This document shows, piece by piece, positions 22,014 through 23,442 of a DNA stretch of 23,442 nt. The position numbers and the translations under genes were made by a program. The DNA lies in contig CAJUGT010000030.1 of the NCBI GenBank assembly GCA_910586435.1, forward strand, positions 1 through 23,442, given 5' to 3'. The first letter of the stretch is position 1; every line of letters begins with the position of its first letter. This stretch comes from an uncultured Acetatifactor sp. Lineage in GTDB: Bacteria; Bacillota; Clostridia; Lachnospirales; Lachnospiraceae. The notes under the pieces were generated by a model, which ran no database searches, was not told the origin of the DNA, and saw nothing but the letters and a program-made list of their open reading frames with translations.

Positions 22014-23258
22014 ATGGGAAAATATTTTAGTGATGCAGTGGATCAGGCCATAGAAGATATTTATTATTGTTATGACAAAGAACGCGCGGCAAGAACCATA
22101 GAGCCCCTGACTGCGGCGGCGGAAGCAGGCGACGGAGATGCTTCCTATATTTTATCCCGCTGTTATTCGGGTCCTCAGTATAGTTGGAGATATCATCCTT
22201 TTGAGGTAGATGATGATAAGGTGGAAGAATATGTACGCAAAAGCATCCTTCAGGGAAGCGCCATGGGCGTATTGGGGGCCATGCGCTGTGGCATGTTGAC
22301 GCCCGAAATGCAGGAGAAGATGCCCTTTGAGAGCCTAAAGGAAGCCTGGGACATTGTATATAAGAAGGCTCAGGACGGCTGCCTGTTCTGCCAGAATATG
22401 ATTGGCAATACCTATTTCTGGCTTGATATTGTGAAAATAGAGGCGAGATTTCCTGAGACATTCCCAAGCAAAGAAGCCTTTGGCGCCTATCTGAGGGAAA
22501 GTACCCTGGCATGTATTCCGTGGTTTCTGAAAGCGTTTCAAGGAGGCATGGGGTTTGCGGGAAAAAATATACACCATCTCTATCAGTCAGGGGAGGAAGG
22601 GCTTGTGGAGCCGCAGCCGGCCAAGGCCATGGAGATTGCCAAACTGGGGGCAGATCTGGGCTATCCTGACTGGGAGAAGATGTATGGTACAGAGCTGCTG
22701 AAGCAGGCAGGACGGGAAGCGGAAGGACTGCATTACTGTGAAAGCGCCGCAGGGAAAGGGGAATTGACAGCCTGGTATCAGGTGGGCAATGCGTATCAGA
22801 CCGGGAAGGTGGTTCGTAAAGATGTTCTTTATGCCATGTCCTGTTATGAAAAAGGGATGGCAGATCCGGAGAACCTGGGATGTTTCAACAAAGCAGGGGA
22901 GCTGCTCTTTCTGGGGCAGGACGGTATTGGCCAGGATTATGCCCGTGCGGTAAAGCTTTTCGAGCACACCTATTCCGAGGGCAATCATTGGGGAAATGAT
23001 ATGTTGGGAATATGCTATCTCTATGGATATGGCTGTGAAAAGAACCCGTCGCTGGCAAAGAAAGTATTTGAGGAAGCGGATTATTCCTCAGATTTAAAAT
23101 ATTACGGCCTGGGCATGATATACGCGGAAGGCATGGGCGTACAGGAGGATATCAAAAAGGGTGTGGAATATCTTCAGAAAGCGAAAAACTATACCCCCGC
23201 CAAAGAGGCAATCCTGAATTATAAGAAAACCCTGTTCGGAAAATGGGTAAGAAGATAA
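22014..23258 (+). CDS. Sel1-repeat protein, unknown partner
   Basis: The 414-residue protein is built mainly of Sel1-type (TPR-related) repeats: AWYQVGNAYQTGKVVRKDVLYAMSCYEKG, GQDYARAVKLFEHTYSEGNHWGNDMLGICYLYGYG, and YGLGMIYAEGMGVQEDIKKGVEYLQKA (roughly residues 245-400), with more degenerate units from residue 30 (AAAEAGDGDASYILSRCY). There is no signal peptide, so it is probably a cytosolic scaffold. AGGAG (22000-22004) precedes ATG 22014 by 9 bases. It is separated from the DUF4272 gene only by repeat copy F and is probably part of the same operon; the recurrent TPR/Sel1 theme fits a protein-assembly role, but this is inference. Confidence 0.85.
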   Translation: MGKYFSDAVDQAIEDIYYCYDKERAARTIEPLTAAAEAGDGDASYILSRCYSGPQYSWRYHPFEVDDDKVEEYVRKSILQGSAMGVLGAMRCGMLTPEMQEKMPFESLKEAWDIVYKKAQDGCLFCQNMIGNTYFWLDIVKIEARFPETFPSKEAFGAYLRESTLACIPWFLKAFQGGMGFAGKNIHHLYQSGEEGLVEPQPAKAMEIAKLGADLGYPDWEKMYGTELLKQAGREAEGLHYCESAAGKGELTAWYQVGNAYQTGKVVRKDVLYAMSCYEKGMADPENLGCFNKAGELLFLGQDGIGQDYARAVKLFEHTYSEGNHWGNDMLGICYLYGYGCEKNPSLAKKVFEEADYSSDLKYYGLGMIYAEGMGVQEDIKKGVEYLQKAKNYTPAKEAILNYKKTLFGKWVRR

Positions 23259-23273
23259 AGGGATTGGAGTAAC

Positions 23274-23442
23274 GGAACGGCACTGGAAAAAAATAATCAG
23301 TTCCGGAACGAAAGCACCCGGAAGGAAAATTCAGCTGCGAACTGAGCAGATGAATTATCCTTCCCGATATAAGGGTGCTGGAGAGAAGGAACGGCACTGG
23401 AAAAAAATAATCAGTTCCGGAACGAAAGCACCCGGAAGGAAA
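23274..23442 (+). repeat. Structured leader repeats, copy G (tandem, cut by window end)
   Basis: A 114-bp unit (GGAACGG at 23274 and again at 23388) repeats and runs off the window. One full fold is visible: GTTCC (23300-23304) / GGAAC (23388-23392), AGCACCC (23313-23319) / GGGTGCT (23373-23379), GGAAGG / CCTTCC, ATTCA / TGAAT and CTGC / GCAG. Compared with copy F, both bases of several pairs have changed while pairing is kept. It lies after the Sel1 gene; the gene it precedes is outside the window. Confidence 0.85.

Noticed and set aside
1..23442. CRISPR array interpretation of the repeats
   Set aside because: Copies are 100-190 bp, widely spaced, placed before genes and divergent; there are no short regular repeats with unique spacers and no cas genes.

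Overview
The window looks like chromosomal DNA of a gut-type Clostridia, most likely Lachnospiraceae. This is inferred from moderate GC, strong AGGAGG-type ribosome binding sites, the gene order sua5 - rpiB - upp - dCMP deaminase, and a PcsB-like coiled coil joined to a SleB-type hydrolase. No rRNA, tRNA, CRISPR array, transposase or integrase was seen.

Layout. (1) 1-279: the end of a repeated structured leader and a 46-residue membrane peptide gene, closed by a strong terminator. (2) 425-5145: a rightward housekeeping block with its own promoter: sua5 (tRNA t6A synthesis), an Imm22-like orphan immunity gene, rpiB, upp, a dCMP deaminase gene and a secreted cell-wall hydrolase. (3) 5170-5743: a leftward DUF402 gene with a clear promoter. 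(4) 5755-14206: a complete Wadjet-type SMC plasmid-defence operon in the order jetD-jetA-jetB-jetC. (5) 14216-14696: a leftward bacteriohemerythrin. (6) 14895-15898: an ANT(6)/AadK-like nucleotidyltransferase with its own promoter and terminator. (7) 15899-16460: 560 bases without a gene, rich in hairpins on both strands. (8) 16461-23258: an HSP90-like ATPase, two overlapping paralogous helical-repeat proteins, a DUF4272 protein and a Sel1-repeat protein, apparently one operon of unknown function.

The most unusual feature is a family of about 100-190 bp structured repeats found at least six times (1-131, 2153-2347, 8582-8780 as two tandem units, 9514-9635, 21885-22004, 23274-23442 as tandem units). 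The copies share nested stems whose bases change in a compensatory way, a purine-rich internal loop, and an end that runs straight into the Shine-Dalgarno sequence of the next gene (GGAATAGGAG). Two copies sit inside the Wadjet operon, before jetB and jetC. Several copies also keep an open reading frame that stops at or next to the downstream start. I do not recognise the family. It could be a cis-acting RNA, a leader-peptide module or a domesticated mobile element.

Taken together, region 4 is an anti-plasmid defence module, region 6 a putative aminoglycoside-modifying enzyme, the Imm22 gene a remnant or stand-alone toxin immunity gene, and region 8 an uncharacterised chaperone/repeat-protein/DUF4272 locus. 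This fits an accessory region inserted next to a conserved housekeeping block. All functions are inferred from sequence reading; no searches were run.
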